Positions 24,630 to 33,312 of a DNA stretch of 64,000 nucleotides are shown here, piece after piece. Below the pieces are notes generated by a model, which saw nothing but the letters and a program-made list of their open reading frames with translations, was not told the origin of the DNA and searched no databases. The stretch lies in NCBI RefSeq assembly GCF_020539485.1, contig NZ_JACDXU010000003.1:389540-453539 (forward strand). Direction: 5' to 3'. A program made the position numbers and the translations under genes. Within the stretch, counting starts at the first letter, position 1, and each line of letters opens with the position of its first letter. Origin of the DNA: Fulverythrobacter ferritrahens. GTDB taxonomy: Bacteria; Pseudomonadota; Alphaproteobacteria; Sphingomonadales; Sphingomonadaceae.

Positions 24630-24779
24630 TTCCGGCGAATGAAGAACTTGCAGAAGTTCGCTTCAGTGCATGCAAACGTCCACAATCACTTCAGCCAGGA
24701 ACGCCATCTCGTCGATCGCCGGACTCACAAGGCCCGCAGCTCGGCCGCCCTGGCTGAGTGGCAGATCCTCATTGGCTAG
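24630..24779 (+). pseudogene. IS6-family transposase remnant (C-terminal part)
   Basis: Reads FRRMKNLQKFASVHANVHNH then FSQERHLVDRRTHKARSSAALAEWQ and ends at a TAG, which is the family C-terminus nearly intact. The upstream two-thirds of the gene is missing. Same strand as the fragments at 13181 and 21181. Confidence 0.8.
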
Positions 24780-24895
24780 GCATACGCACCCAAGGGCAAG
24801 CTGTGCCTGCCAGAGACAGGTTGCAGCTAGACTGACAGCACCCACAAGCTTTTGCCTCATTCGGCAAGCCAGTTTTCCTGCTCCTGGACGTCAGC

Positions 24896-24928
24896 AAAAA
24901 GGGCCGGCACTTGCGTACCAGCCCTTTC
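24896..24928 (-). terminator. Intrinsic terminator of the autotransporter gene
   Basis: On the minus strand, AAAGGGCTGG and CCGGCCCTTT form an imperfect stem around TACGCAAGTG, ending in five T. It lies 44 bases past the stop codon. Confidence 0.75.
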
Positions 24929-24971
24929 AGGTGCCGTCTTTCCAGGGGAAAGCGGCGCTGTGTGCTTGCGC

Positions 24972-27900
24972 TTAGAAGGCCAGACGGAAGCTCAGCTTGG
25001 CCGCATGGTTTTCGTTGTTGGCGCCCAGAACGCCGTCATAGCCGAGGCCGATGCTGCTGAGGCTGCCAATCCTGGCGCGCGCTTCCACGCCAATAACGGC
25101 AGCATTGCGCGACTGGTCTGCCCCTGCAACGCTGAAGCTGTCTCCGCCTGCAAAGGCAAAGCGGCTCTCAGGCGTCAGAGTGCCAAAATTGTGCTGCCAG
25201 CCCACCATGCCGCCAACGGAAAACACGCCGTTGGCCGCTGTTTCAAGGCGCAGGCCAAGTGTGGACACCGTGGTTTTGGTGGTGGCCTTTTCTGCCGTCA
25301 GCGCCGCTTCTGCGCCCTCTTCAGCAAAGGCGTCACTGGTGGCCTGGACATGGGCGATTTGCGCAAAGGGTTCTACCGTGCCGCCAGCAAAGGCCATGGG
25401 CACACCGGCTTCGGCAAAGGCCTGCCACAGGGTGGTGTCGTAAGTGGCGTCCAGATGGTCCTCAAAGCCGGTAAAGGCGACATCGCGGTGGGTTTCTGCT
25501 TCGCCCCAGGCATAGCCCAAACCTGCCTTCAGTTTCAGCTTGCCAGCCTTTGCGCCGATATAGCCGAACGCGTGGCCGCTGGTGTGGGTTGCTTCGCCAG
25601 CGCGGGCGGTCTGGTCCAGATCGCTGTCGACGTAGGCACCGGCAACGCCCACCACCACGTCTTCACTAAGCGAGGCGTCCGCGCCCAAGAGGAAGCCCTT
25701 GGTGTTGCGCGTTACAGCGGCGGTATTGTCGGGGGTGCTGCGGTCGTTTGTGCCGGTGTTGTAGAAGATCTGGCCCCACAGGCTGCCCTTTTCTACCGCG
25801 TCCAGACGGCCCAGCACGGCATTGCGCGGCAGGCGGGAATCTTCGGCCATGGCGGTGCGGATGGCCGGGTGCAATTCTCCTGAAAGCTGGTCAAAGGCGC
25901 TTTGCGCTTCGGCTTCGGAGTTCAGATGCAGAACGGCATCAAACAGCGGGTTGGCCTGCTGTGCCACACGGGTGTCCATCTGCGGCGGGATGTCCAAGGA
26001 CTGCAGGCCTTGCGCTGTTGCCGTCTGGTTGGGCGAAAGCGCTACGGCCGCAAAATCACGCAGTTGATCGTACACAATCTTCAAATTGGGGCCAAGGACA
26101 AGGATCGGGGCCGGTTCGTCGTCGCTCGCGGGCAGAGGCACCTTGTACAGCGCGTCCAATTCGCCTTCTTTTGCTTCGCGGAAGCCCAAAAAGATGCTGG
26201 TGAACTGCGGAGTAAAGCTGCCAGTCCAGCGCTTGGCCTGTGCGACGATAAAGCCGTCCCCGCGCTGCAATGTGCCGCCGTCCAGCACGTTCACATTCAG
26301 CTGCATATTGGTCTTATCGAACAGGCCGTTGACCTTCAGCGTATCCGACAACAGCCATTGCGGGCCGCCCACGGCATCATCGCGCATCACGTCAAGGCTA
26401 AGCACGCCGCCCTGCTTAAAGGACAAATCGCCATAAATCGTCGCGGTGCTGAGGGTCCCATTCATCAGGCTCAGATCGCCGCTGTTGATGATGGCGCCAG
26501 CCCGAAGACGGGGAGCGAAGTCGGAGTTCGAAGCGGTATTCAGATAGATCGTGCCGTAATTCTCCAGCACCGCATTGGCGCCAAGGTCGCTGAACGTACC
26601 GTTGAGAGACCATGAGCCGGTTTTCGTATTGATGAATCGGGCACTGTCCAGGGTCGGCAAATCCGGCCCTTCAGCGGAGGCAACCGTGATTTCCGATCCG
26701 GGTTTCAAATCCTCGACGAAGGCGGCGAAGGTTACGGAACCATCAATGTGGCCGCTGTTTTCGAGCGCAATCGTGCTGCCATATAAAGCAACGCCTCTGT
26801 TCGAATGGGACTCGATCAGCCCGGAATTGGTAAAGGTCACCGAGCCTGCAGCGTTGAGCAACACGCCGGTGGTCAACGGCATGGAATCGCCCATGTGAGT
26901 GGAGCCAACAGTCGAGGTGTTTACCGCCTCGATATCACCCGCCGCAGCATAGCCAAACATGGCCACGTCTTGGGCTGTAAGGTGCCCCGAGTTGGAGATC
27001 GAAAGCAGGCCCGCTTCGGTTCTGATGGCGGCGATGCCGTGGTTGCCACCGCTGATCTGCCCTGCATTGGTAATGCTAAAGGCACCGTTGCCGGCCTTGG
27101 TGGCGTAAATGGCGTTGCTGCCTGCGCGCAAAAGAGTATTTTCGGCCAACGAGATGATCAAATCACCATCGCGGTACATGGCCGTATCAATCCCGTTCAC
27201 CTCGGCAAAAAGGGCGGCGCCTTCTGCCAGGGTAATGCGCATATTACCTTGGTTGAGCGAGCCTTCCGGCTGATAGCCAGGCATATAAGCGCCAATGCCG
27301 TTCATGCCGGTCTGAAGCAGGCCGCTGAGCGTAATGTTCATGTCGCCATCGGCAAATTGGAGGGCGTAAATCCCGCCGCAGGCACCAGCGTAGAAGTTCC
27401 CCCAGCTGGGTGAGCCGACCTGGATCGTCCCGCGCAGGTCCACATCCACATTGCCCGCGGCCTTGTTGCTGACATAGAGGCCGTAGTATTGGGAGCGTAC
27501 GAGAGAGCCGGTGTCAAACACCACCGAAGTGTTGCCCGTGCCGGACTGGCCGCCTTGCGGTTCGCGCACAACAGATACGGCGGGGTTTTGCGAGGTAATC
27601 GAAGCGTCCTCGCCTACTGTCACGCTCACGTTTCCGCTGCCCTGGTGTTCAATCATGACAGCTTCATCCTCTGAGGACAGGCTGCCAAACAGCTCTGCTG
27701 TTATAGCGCCTGATCCACTGTGGATAGCGTGCACAGCCTCGGACCGGGTAGACGTTGAGGAACCGACTGCAGTGCTGATCGTAATGGCACCGCTTCCCGC
27801 ATGATTTGCGTATAATCCAACTTCAGAGGCGCTGATCGTGCCGTTTTGCTGCAGGTTGATGAAGCCCGTGGTGTCTGCATCAGCAAGGCCCTGAATGGCC

Positions 27901-28205
27901 GCAATGGTCGCGTTGCTTATCAGGCCATAGTTGATCATCGAGATGCTGCCGCCGCCGCGCTGCTCGATACGATAACCGATGTCGTACGAAGTATATTCCT
28001 CGCCATCATCCAAAGAAACAGAAACGCTGTTGCCGTCTGTAAACAGAATATCACGACCGATAGTTGGCAGAGGTTCCGCCCAAGCGGCCGGGGCCAGTGC
28101 CAGGCCGCCCACAGCCAAAGCACCACCCAATGCTGCGCGCGATGCCCCTGAAAGCCATCCGCTTGTCTGCATTGCCATGCGCGCGCTAAAAAATTCTGTG
28201 CCCAC
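24972..28205 (-). CDS. Type V autotransporter
   Basis: 1077 residues. A long signal peptide (core AALGGALAVGGLALAPAAWA) precedes a passenger of about 700 residues with many short degenerate repeats containing GSG and NSG turns (for example HSGSGAI, NSGLIES, NAGQISGG), the pattern of a right-handed beta-helix. A C-terminal translocator beta-barrel of about 280 residues starts near GSLWGQIFYNTG and ends in Phe (AKLSFRLAF). GTG start at 28205, with GGGGA about 10 bases upstream; the ATG at 28178 lacks a ribosome-binding site. No protease triad was spotted, so an adhesin or cell-surface role is likely. Flanked on both sides by IS relics. Confidence 0.9.
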   Translation of the reverse strand: MGTEFFSARMAMQTSGWLSGASRAALGGALAVGGLALAPAAWAEPLPTIGRDILFTDGNSVSVSLDDGEEYTSYDIGYRIEQRGGGSISMINYGLISNATIAAIQGLADADTTGFINLQQNGTISASEVGLYANHAGSGAITISTAVGSSTSTRSEAVHAIHSGSGAITAELFGSLSSEDEAVMIEHQGSGNVSVTVGEDASITSQNPAVSVVREPQGGQSGTGNTSVVFDTGSLVRSQYYGLYVSNKAAGNVDVDLRGTIQVGSPSWGNFYAGACGGIYALQFADGDMNITLSGLLQTGMNGIGAYMPGYQPEGSLNQGNMRITLAEGAALFAEVNGIDTAMYRDGDLIISLAENTLLRAGSNAIYATKAGNGAFSITNAGQISGGNHGIAAIRTEAGLLSISNSGHLTAQDVAMFGYAAAGDIEAVNTSTVGSTHMGDSMPLTTGVLLNAAGSVTFTNSGLIESHSNRGVALYGSTIALENSGHIDGSVTFAAFVEDLKPGSEITVASAEGPDLPTLDSARFINTKTGSWSLNGTFSDLGANAVLENYGTIYLNTASNSDFAPRLRAGAIINSGDLSLMNGTLSTATIYGDLSFKQGGVLSLDVMRDDAVGGPQWLLSDTLKVNGLFDKTNMQLNVNVLDGGTLQRGDGFIVAQAKRWTGSFTPQFTSIFLGFREAKEGELDALYKVPLPASDDEPAPILVLGPNLKIVYDQLRDFAAVALSPNQTATAQGLQSLDIPPQMDTRVAQQANPLFDAVLHLNSEAEAQSAFDQLSGELHPAIRTAMAEDSRLPRNAVLGRLDAVEKGSLWGQIFYNTGTNDRSTPDNTAAVTRNTKGFLLGADASLSEDVVVGVAGAYVDSDLDQTARAGEATHTSGHAFGYIGAKAGKLKLKAGLGYAWGEAETHRDVAFTGFEDHLDATYDTTLWQAFAEAGVPMAFAGGTVEPFAQIAHVQATSDAFAEEGAEAALTAEKATTKTTVSTLGLRLETAANGVFSVGGMVGWQHNFGTLTPESRFAFAGGDSFSVAGADQSRNAAVIGVEARARIGSLSSIGLGYDGVLGANNENHAAKLSFRLAF

Positions 28206-28373
28206 CGAATATTCCCCAAGTGAAGTGATCTCGGCGGCACGCCTATTTTCGAATGATTAATGATGAATTAAGGGGCTGATCTGAAAATAATTTTATTGGT
28301 ATCAGTGGGTTAGCTTGCTGATTGCCCAGTCGTGGATTCTGGGGGTTTTGCAGCAAACTTCTGGAGATCAACG

Positions 28374-28789
28374 ATGTGGACCGACACACCTCGGTCGCTC
28401 AACGCCCGTGCACAAACGGCTTTGCCAAGCGATTTGACCGACGCCGAATGGCCCTTCTCGAATGCGGTTCTGGAGCCGCGGCTTCCACTGCCGTTCCCTG
28501 TGGGCCGCCCACGCAAGTGGCCGCTGCTGCGGGCGGCGGCTATGCTGGAGACAAGCTGAGGGGAGGCTGCGACGGATCGGCAAATGGACCGTCCAGATCG
28601 TTAAACAGTCCGACGCGGCCAAGGGCTTCGTCGTCCTCCCGCGCTGCTGAGTCGTTGAACGCACACTGGCTTGGCTCAACCGAAACCGCCGTCTCTCCAA
28701 GGACTTTGACAGCCCCCCGCTTCGGTAACCGGGTGTCTGTTCATCGTACAATCCAGCTCTTCGCGAGACATATCGCCAAACTAGGGTAG
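28374..28789 (+). pseudogene. IS5-family transposase with internal deletion
   Basis: Starts MWTDTPRSLNARAQTALPSD, LTDAEWPF, then PVGRPRKWPL, the N-terminus of IS5-type transposases. It jumps after about 60 codons to the C-terminal part (RLRRIGKWTVQIVKQSDAAK, VVERTLAWLNRNRRLSKDF, TIQLFARHIAKLG), with an in-frame stop after VLPRC and frameshifts. About 130 central codons carrying the DDE residues are lost. Inactive. Confidence 0.8.
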
Positions 28790-28800
28790 CTGGACACTAT

Positions 28801-28923
28801 CTATCGAAGGTTTCGGCGACGGAGCGCATGATCGGCTATCTCAAGATAAACCGCGCCATCGCCACTCGATACGGCCGACTGGCCAATAGCCTCCTCGGGA
28901 TGGTTCATCTTGGCTCGGCACTG
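28801..28923 (+). pseudogene. Second IS5-type transposase fragment (C-terminal)
   Basis: Reads ATERMIGYLKINRAIATRYG, RLANSLLGMVHLGSA, a typical IS5-family C-terminal motif (fixed Arg/Tyr in AIATRY). It differs from the C-terminus of the relic immediately upstream, so it comes from another element. After about 28925 no similarity is recognisable. The stretch 28924-29130 is otherwise empty. Confidence 0.65.
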
Positions 28924-29134
28924 TCTAATCGCTCTGACAATACCGTTCAAAAGGATGGCCGGGTGCCGAGCCGTTGTCGGATGCGACGGAAGATGAAATC
29001 TGCCGCCACATCCGGGCATTAGGTCAATCAGAAGCGATCCGATCAAAGATCGGATTCTTAGTGAGTGCGTCGATGATCAAATCCGTGCCGGCGCCGCAAT
29101 GCGGTCTTCGCAAACCACCTCGCCCGTGACGGGC

Positions 29135-29161
29135 GGCGGCCTCGCGCGAACGAAGGCCGCC
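29135..29161 (-). terminator. Possible hairpin after the TonB receptor gene
   Basis: GGCGGCCT (29135-29142) pairs with AGGCCGCC (29154-29161). There is no T-run on the minus side, so its terminator function is uncertain. Confidence 0.35.
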
Positions 29162-29191
29162 ACTTCCTATTTCAACGGACTGACGAACTCG

Positions 29192-31561
29192 TCAGAGGCG
29201 GGCGCTCACGCTGACCCAGTAGCTGCGCGCCTTGTCCTTATTGTTGTAGTGATCAATGTAGGTTGGCGTGTAGGCGCCATTCACCGGCGTGCCGAAGTCG
29301 ACATCGTAATCCCGGAAATCCTTGTTCAGCAGGTTGTTGACCCGCCCGCTGATCGTCAGGAAATCGGTCAGCCGGTACTGCGCACTCAGATTGAGAACGG
29401 TGTAGCTCTTGTAGTAGAGGTGCTTGCCGCTGGCATCCACGCCGCGATAACGGTTCGAACGATGCTCTGCTGAAAGCTGCGTGGACAGGCTTTCCGACAC
29501 GCGCCAGTCGAGCGATGCGTTCGCCATGTGGCGGGCCGTATTGGTCAGCGGCTGCCCCGCCGACGCCCCGCTCAACTGCTTGCTATCGGTAAAGGTGTAG
29601 TTAGCGCGCAGCATCACCCCCTCGATCAGCTCATGACGAGCGGCGATTTCAGCACCCCGGATACGAGCCTTGTCGATATTGAACGGCACGCTGATCGTCG
29701 CACCCAATCCCAGGATAGCGTAATAGTCGCCAAGATTGGCGCAGGGGCGCACGAAACCTGTCAGATCGCAAGGCTGCACGATGGCGGTATCGATCTTGTC
29801 ATCAAATTCGTTCTGGAAGAGCGTGACGTTGATCCCGCTGTTGGGCGCGGGATCCCAGTACAGCGCGATTTCGCCGTTGACGCTGGTTTCCGGCTTGAGA
29901 TCGGGGTTGCCGACCATCGGACTGGTGCCCTGGCCGCCGAACCCACGAATGCCGTCATAAAGATCCGTCGTCTTGGGCGTCTTGTAGCCGGTGCTGATGC
30001 CACCCTTCAGCGTCAGGGCGGGCGTCAGGCTGTACTTGGCATAAAGGCGGGGGCTGAAGTGGCCGCCGAACAGGTTATGGTGATCGTAGCGCACGCCGCC
30101 GGTGATAGTAAGCCCTTCCACCGGAGTCCAGTTGTCCTCGGCGAACAGCGACCAGATCCGGTGATCCTGCACGGCGGCGACGCCACCGGCAGACGCTTCG
30201 AGGCCGAACACGCCATCATCGAGCTTGCCGTCGATATATTGCCCGCCAATCACGAACTGGTGCGAGCCGCCGAAGTTTTCGACAGGAATGTCCAATCGGG
30301 CATCCAGCGTATACTGACTGCTCTCAAGCTTGCGTAGCGGACGGGGCAGGAAGGTCTCCTCTGCGATCGCGCGTCGCTCAGCGGTCGACAAACCTGCATA
30401 GGCCCCTGTGCCGCTCCACATCTGCTGGAGAAGCTGCCGCTCGACAACAGAGAACGGCATTGTGCGTCCCTTGTTGTTCGTCTTGACATAGGCGAGCGAG
30501 ACGAAGCTGCGACCGAAACCCCAATCGCCGTTGTGAGTGACTGCCCAGTTCAGGCGGTCGAAAACCTGCTTTTCGGTATAGCCGACGCGCGGCTGCACAA
30601 CCCCACCAGATGCACGCCAGATGCTTGCGATGCCGTCGAGCGTTCCCAGCGGATAGGTGGTCACGCCCGTGTCGGGATCGGTGATGGGGGTATTGTCGTA
30701 CTCCTGACGCGAGTAGTCGATGTCGAAGATGAAGCTTTGATTATCGGCCGGCGTGAAGTTCAGCGAACCGCCAATGTTCCTATTGGTGTTGCGGACGGTC
30801 TTGCCGCCGCCGCCAAAGCCGAGGCCGCGGACATGCGAAACTCCGGCCGGATCCGTCACCGGAGCGAAATCGGGCTCCGACGGATAGCGCTTGTATAGCG
30901 ATCCGCGCAGCTTCACGCTTAGCAGGTTAGCAACCAGCGGGCCGCTGATATTGGCGTCGAACGTCATATCGTCGCCAAACGCTGTATCTTCCTGAAAGCT
31001 GCGGCCAATGGTTGCAGACCCGGACCAGCGGTCGAGGGCTTTCTTGGTGATGATATTGATCACCCCACCGAGGGCATCGGCCCCGTATAGTGTCGAGGCG
31101 GGCCCGCGGATAACCTCGATCTGCTCGATGGAATCGAGCGGGGGAATATGATTGAACTGGTTCCCGCCAAAGCTGTTGGGATAGATGTCACCGTGATTGT
31201 TCTGGCGGCGTCCGTCAATCAGTACGAGCGTGTAATCGGAACCCATGCCGCGGATACTGATCGTGCGCTGTCCGGTCTTGTCGGAAGTTTCGCCGACGTC
31301 TACGCCTTCCAGGTACCGGACGGCATCGATCAGGGTGGTATAGGGGCGCTGCTGCAATTCTTCGGCGGTGACGACACTGATGCTGGCCGGCGCATCGGTT
31401 ATCTTTTGCTCGAAACCAGCTGCGGTAACCACGATTTCCCGACCTGCGGCATCCCCTTCGGCTTCTTCGGCCAGCGCCGCTTGGCTCACCGCCAAAGCGA
31501 AAGGGGACAAACCAATTGCAGCCATGACACGGCCCGACCGCAGGCTTTTAATCTTGGACAC
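29192..31561 (-). CDS. TonB-dependent receptor, FepA/CirA-like, probably iron-regulated
   Basis: 789 residues. Signal peptide core GLSPFALAVSQAALA; TonB-box-like EIVVTAAG; plug with IEVIRGPASTLYGADALGGV; barrel with LRANYTFTDS and ISGRVNNLLNKDFRDYDVD, ending in YWVSVSARL. The layout is of the colicin I/enterobactin receptor type. A GTG at 31561 is the start, because the run GAGGAGG lies 4 bases upstream on that strand; ATGs at 31585 and 31591 sit upstream of this ribosome-binding site and lack one. A Fur-box-like element at 31609-31627 would place it under iron control. No siderophore genes are nearby. Confidence 0.9.
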   Translation of the reverse strand: MSKIKSLRSGRVMAAIGLSPFALAVSQAALAEEAEGDAAGREIVVTAAGFEQKITDAPASISVVTAEELQQRPYTTLIDAVRYLEGVDVGETSDKTGQRTISIRGMGSDYTLVLIDGRRQNNHGDIYPNSFGGNQFNHIPPLDSIEQIEVIRGPASTLYGADALGGVINIITKKALDRWSGSATIGRSFQEDTAFGDDMTFDANISGPLVANLLSVKLRGSLYKRYPSEPDFAPVTDPAGVSHVRGLGFGGGGKTVRNTNRNIGGSLNFTPADNQSFIFDIDYSRQEYDNTPITDPDTGVTTYPLGTLDGIASIWRASGGVVQPRVGYTEKQVFDRLNWAVTHNGDWGFGRSFVSLAYVKTNNKGRTMPFSVVERQLLQQMWSGTGAYAGLSTAERRAIAEETFLPRPLRKLESSQYTLDARLDIPVENFGGSHQFVIGGQYIDGKLDDGVFGLEASAGGVAAVQDHRIWSLFAEDNWTPVEGLTITGGVRYDHHNLFGGHFSPRLYAKYSLTPALTLKGGISTGYKTPKTTDLYDGIRGFGGQGTSPMVGNPDLKPETSVNGEIALYWDPAPNSGINVTLFQNEFDDKIDTAIVQPCDLTGFVRPCANLGDYYAILGLGATISVPFNIDKARIRGAEIAARHELIEGVMLRANYTFTDSKQLSGASAGQPLTNTARHMANASLDWRVSESLSTQLSAEHRSNRYRGVDASGKHLYYKSYTVLNLSAQYRLTDFLTISGRVNNLLNKDFRDYDVDFGTPVNGAYTPTYIDHYNNKDKARSYWVSVSARL

Positions 31562-31608
31562 TTTGCCTCCTCTGTTGCAACTCATTCTCATCTGTCGCGC
31601 CAGCTATT

Positions 31609-31627
31609 GAGAATGATTCGCATTGTC
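31609..31627. promoter_or_regulatory. Candidate Fur box
   Basis: GAGAATGATTCGCATTGTC matches 14 of 19 bases of the classical Fur consensus GATAATGATAATCATTATC. It sits 48-66 bases upstream of the GTG start of the TonB receptor at 29192-31561. Confidence 0.6.
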
Positions 31628-31973
31628 AAGGTGCGAGAGGGCTGTCCAGCCAAGTGCGCCGGTTGGTGAGGGCTAGTGGGGAGGACGCCGCGATGCCTCG
31701 CCAAGGCGATGAGGAATCGAGAGCAAGCATCCGGCGGACCTCGGCCAGGCCTTAAGGCACCACGCGCGGACATATCTGCCGGTCTACAGCCATCTGGCGG
31801 AAGGCTCACCGGGCGTCCAGTGTTCCTGGCGCTGCGCCTGACTGGGCGCAAGGGCCGACGGCAGGACGAAGATCGTGCGCCGAGTTACAATGTCGCCGAT
31901 TAGACGCCCTTCGCGCGGAGGGCGGTCCCGGTTCTATCGGTCGGATGGCAACTTGTCTCCGATTGTTGCTAGA
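31628..31973. other. Intergenic stretch without a recognisable gene
   Basis: 346 bases between the Fur-box promoter and the 3' end of the maturase gene. Open frames exist but none has a credible start or family motif. It may be residual decayed DNA. Confidence 0.4.
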
Positions 31974-33227
31974 TCATCGCATCTTCATCACGTCTCGCAC
32001 ATCGCGGCCGTTAGCGAGCAATTCCGCAATGCGTTTGAGGGTAGGCGTAGCGGTGTTGAAATAGTGCAGATAGCCCTCGCACAGATAGTTGAGCCCCGGC
32101 TCGCCCTCCGCCGTGCTGGTGAAACGATGCTTGGGGCATCCACCCCAGCACAGGTTAAGAGCGGGACAGGCGCGGCACTGGCGGGGCAGGGTATCGGCCT
32201 TGGCCTGTCCGAAGGCCTGCTGCCGGGTGCTGTCGATCATGGCGGCAAGGCTGGTTTCCAGCACGTTGCCCAACCGATATTCGGGATAAACGAAATGGTC
32301 GCAGGAATAGACGTTGCCATCATGCTCTGCGATCACTGCGCGGCCGCAGGTCGGCTGGTGGACGCAGACCACTCCCGGCGCGCCGACCATCGAGGCGAGC
32401 GTCCATTCGAAATTCATCACGAAGACCTCACCGACATCGCGGCGTGACCATTCCCCGAAGACGACCGACAGGAACCGGCCCCAGTCGGCAGGGCGAACGC
32501 TGAACGGCGCAAGGCCCGCATCGTCCTCGCTTTCTTCCAAACCGGGGCCGGACAAATCCAGCCCAAGCGCCTTCTCGCGCGGCCCCGCCAGGCGTTCGAC
32601 CACGGGGGTGAACTGGATGAACTTCACGCCCTGCCGCTTGAGAAAGCGATAGACCTGCAAGGGGTGCTGCGCTGAATGCCGGTCGACACAGGCGAGCACA
32701 TTGTAGTCCACGCCGTGCTGTTGCAGCCGTCCCAACCCTGCCATCACCTGATCGAAGCTGGGGGCGCCGGAGCGATAGCGGCGATAGCGGTCATGAATCT
32801 CGCGCGGGCCATCGAGGCTGAGGCCCACGAGGAAGTGGTTCTCTGCCAGAAAGGCGGCCCATTCGTCGTCGATCAGCGTGCCGTTGGTCTGGAAGCCATT
32901 CTCGATCTGGCGGCGAGCTCCATGCAGCTTCTGAAGTTCAACTGCACGGCGATAGAAATCGATGCCGAGCAGGGTCGGCTCGCCGCCCTGCCAGGTGAAG
33001 TGGACGGGATGGCCGGACGGAGTGGAAGCGATCGTGTTGCGGATATAGGCTTCCAGCACCTCGTCCGACATGCGGCGCATCTTCCTGCCGGGGAATAGCG
33101 CCTCCTTCTCAAGATAGAAGCAATAGGTGCAGTCCAGGTTGCAGGCTGGCCCACTTGGCTTGGCCATTGCGTGGAAGCCGGTGGAACTGGGCGAGGGGGC
33201 AAGAGCCGCAGGGGATGGCTTGGTCAT
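31974..33227 (-). CDS. Radical-SAM sulfatase maturase (anSME type)
   Basis: 417 residues. The radical SAM cluster CNLDCTYC (Cys29, Cys33, Cys36) is followed by TWQGGEPTLLG, ENGFQTNGTLID and GLSLDGPREIHD. The C-terminal SPASM part has CVHQPTCG, YSCDHFVYP, and the Cys-rich RQCRACPALNLCWGGCPKHRF for two auxiliary clusters. This is the pattern of oxygen-independent sulfatase maturases, which oxidise the active-site Cys or Ser to formylglycine. It lies 85 bases after the arylsulfatase stop on the same strand, so it should mature that enzyme. These enzymes are cytoplasmic and act before export. No FGE-type maturase is in the window. Confidence 0.92.
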   Translation of the reverse strand: MTKPSPAALAPSPSSTGFHAMAKPSGPACNLDCTYCFYLEKEALFPGRKMRRMSDEVLEAYIRNTIASTPSGHPVHFTWQGGEPTLLGIDFYRRAVELQKLHGARRQIENGFQTNGTLIDDEWAAFLAENHFLVGLSLDGPREIHDRYRRYRSGAPSFDQVMAGLGRLQQHGVDYNVLACVDRHSAQHPLQVYRFLKRQGVKFIQFTPVVERLAGPREKALGLDLSGPGLEESEDDAGLAPFSVRPADWGRFLSVVFGEWSRRDVGEVFVMNFEWTLASMVGAPGVVCVHQPTCGRAVIAEHDGNVYSCDHFVYPEYRLGNVLETSLAAMIDSTRQQAFGQAKADTLPRQCRACPALNLCWGGCPKHRFTSTAEGEPGLNYLCEGYLHYFNTATPTLKRIAELLANGRDVRDVMKMR

Positions 33228-33312
33228 GCTGTACGGGCAGGGGATATGCCTGCCCCTCCTTGGAGCATCCGGGCCACGGAGTCGCGGCCCGGATGTTGAT
33301 TATGCGGATGGA

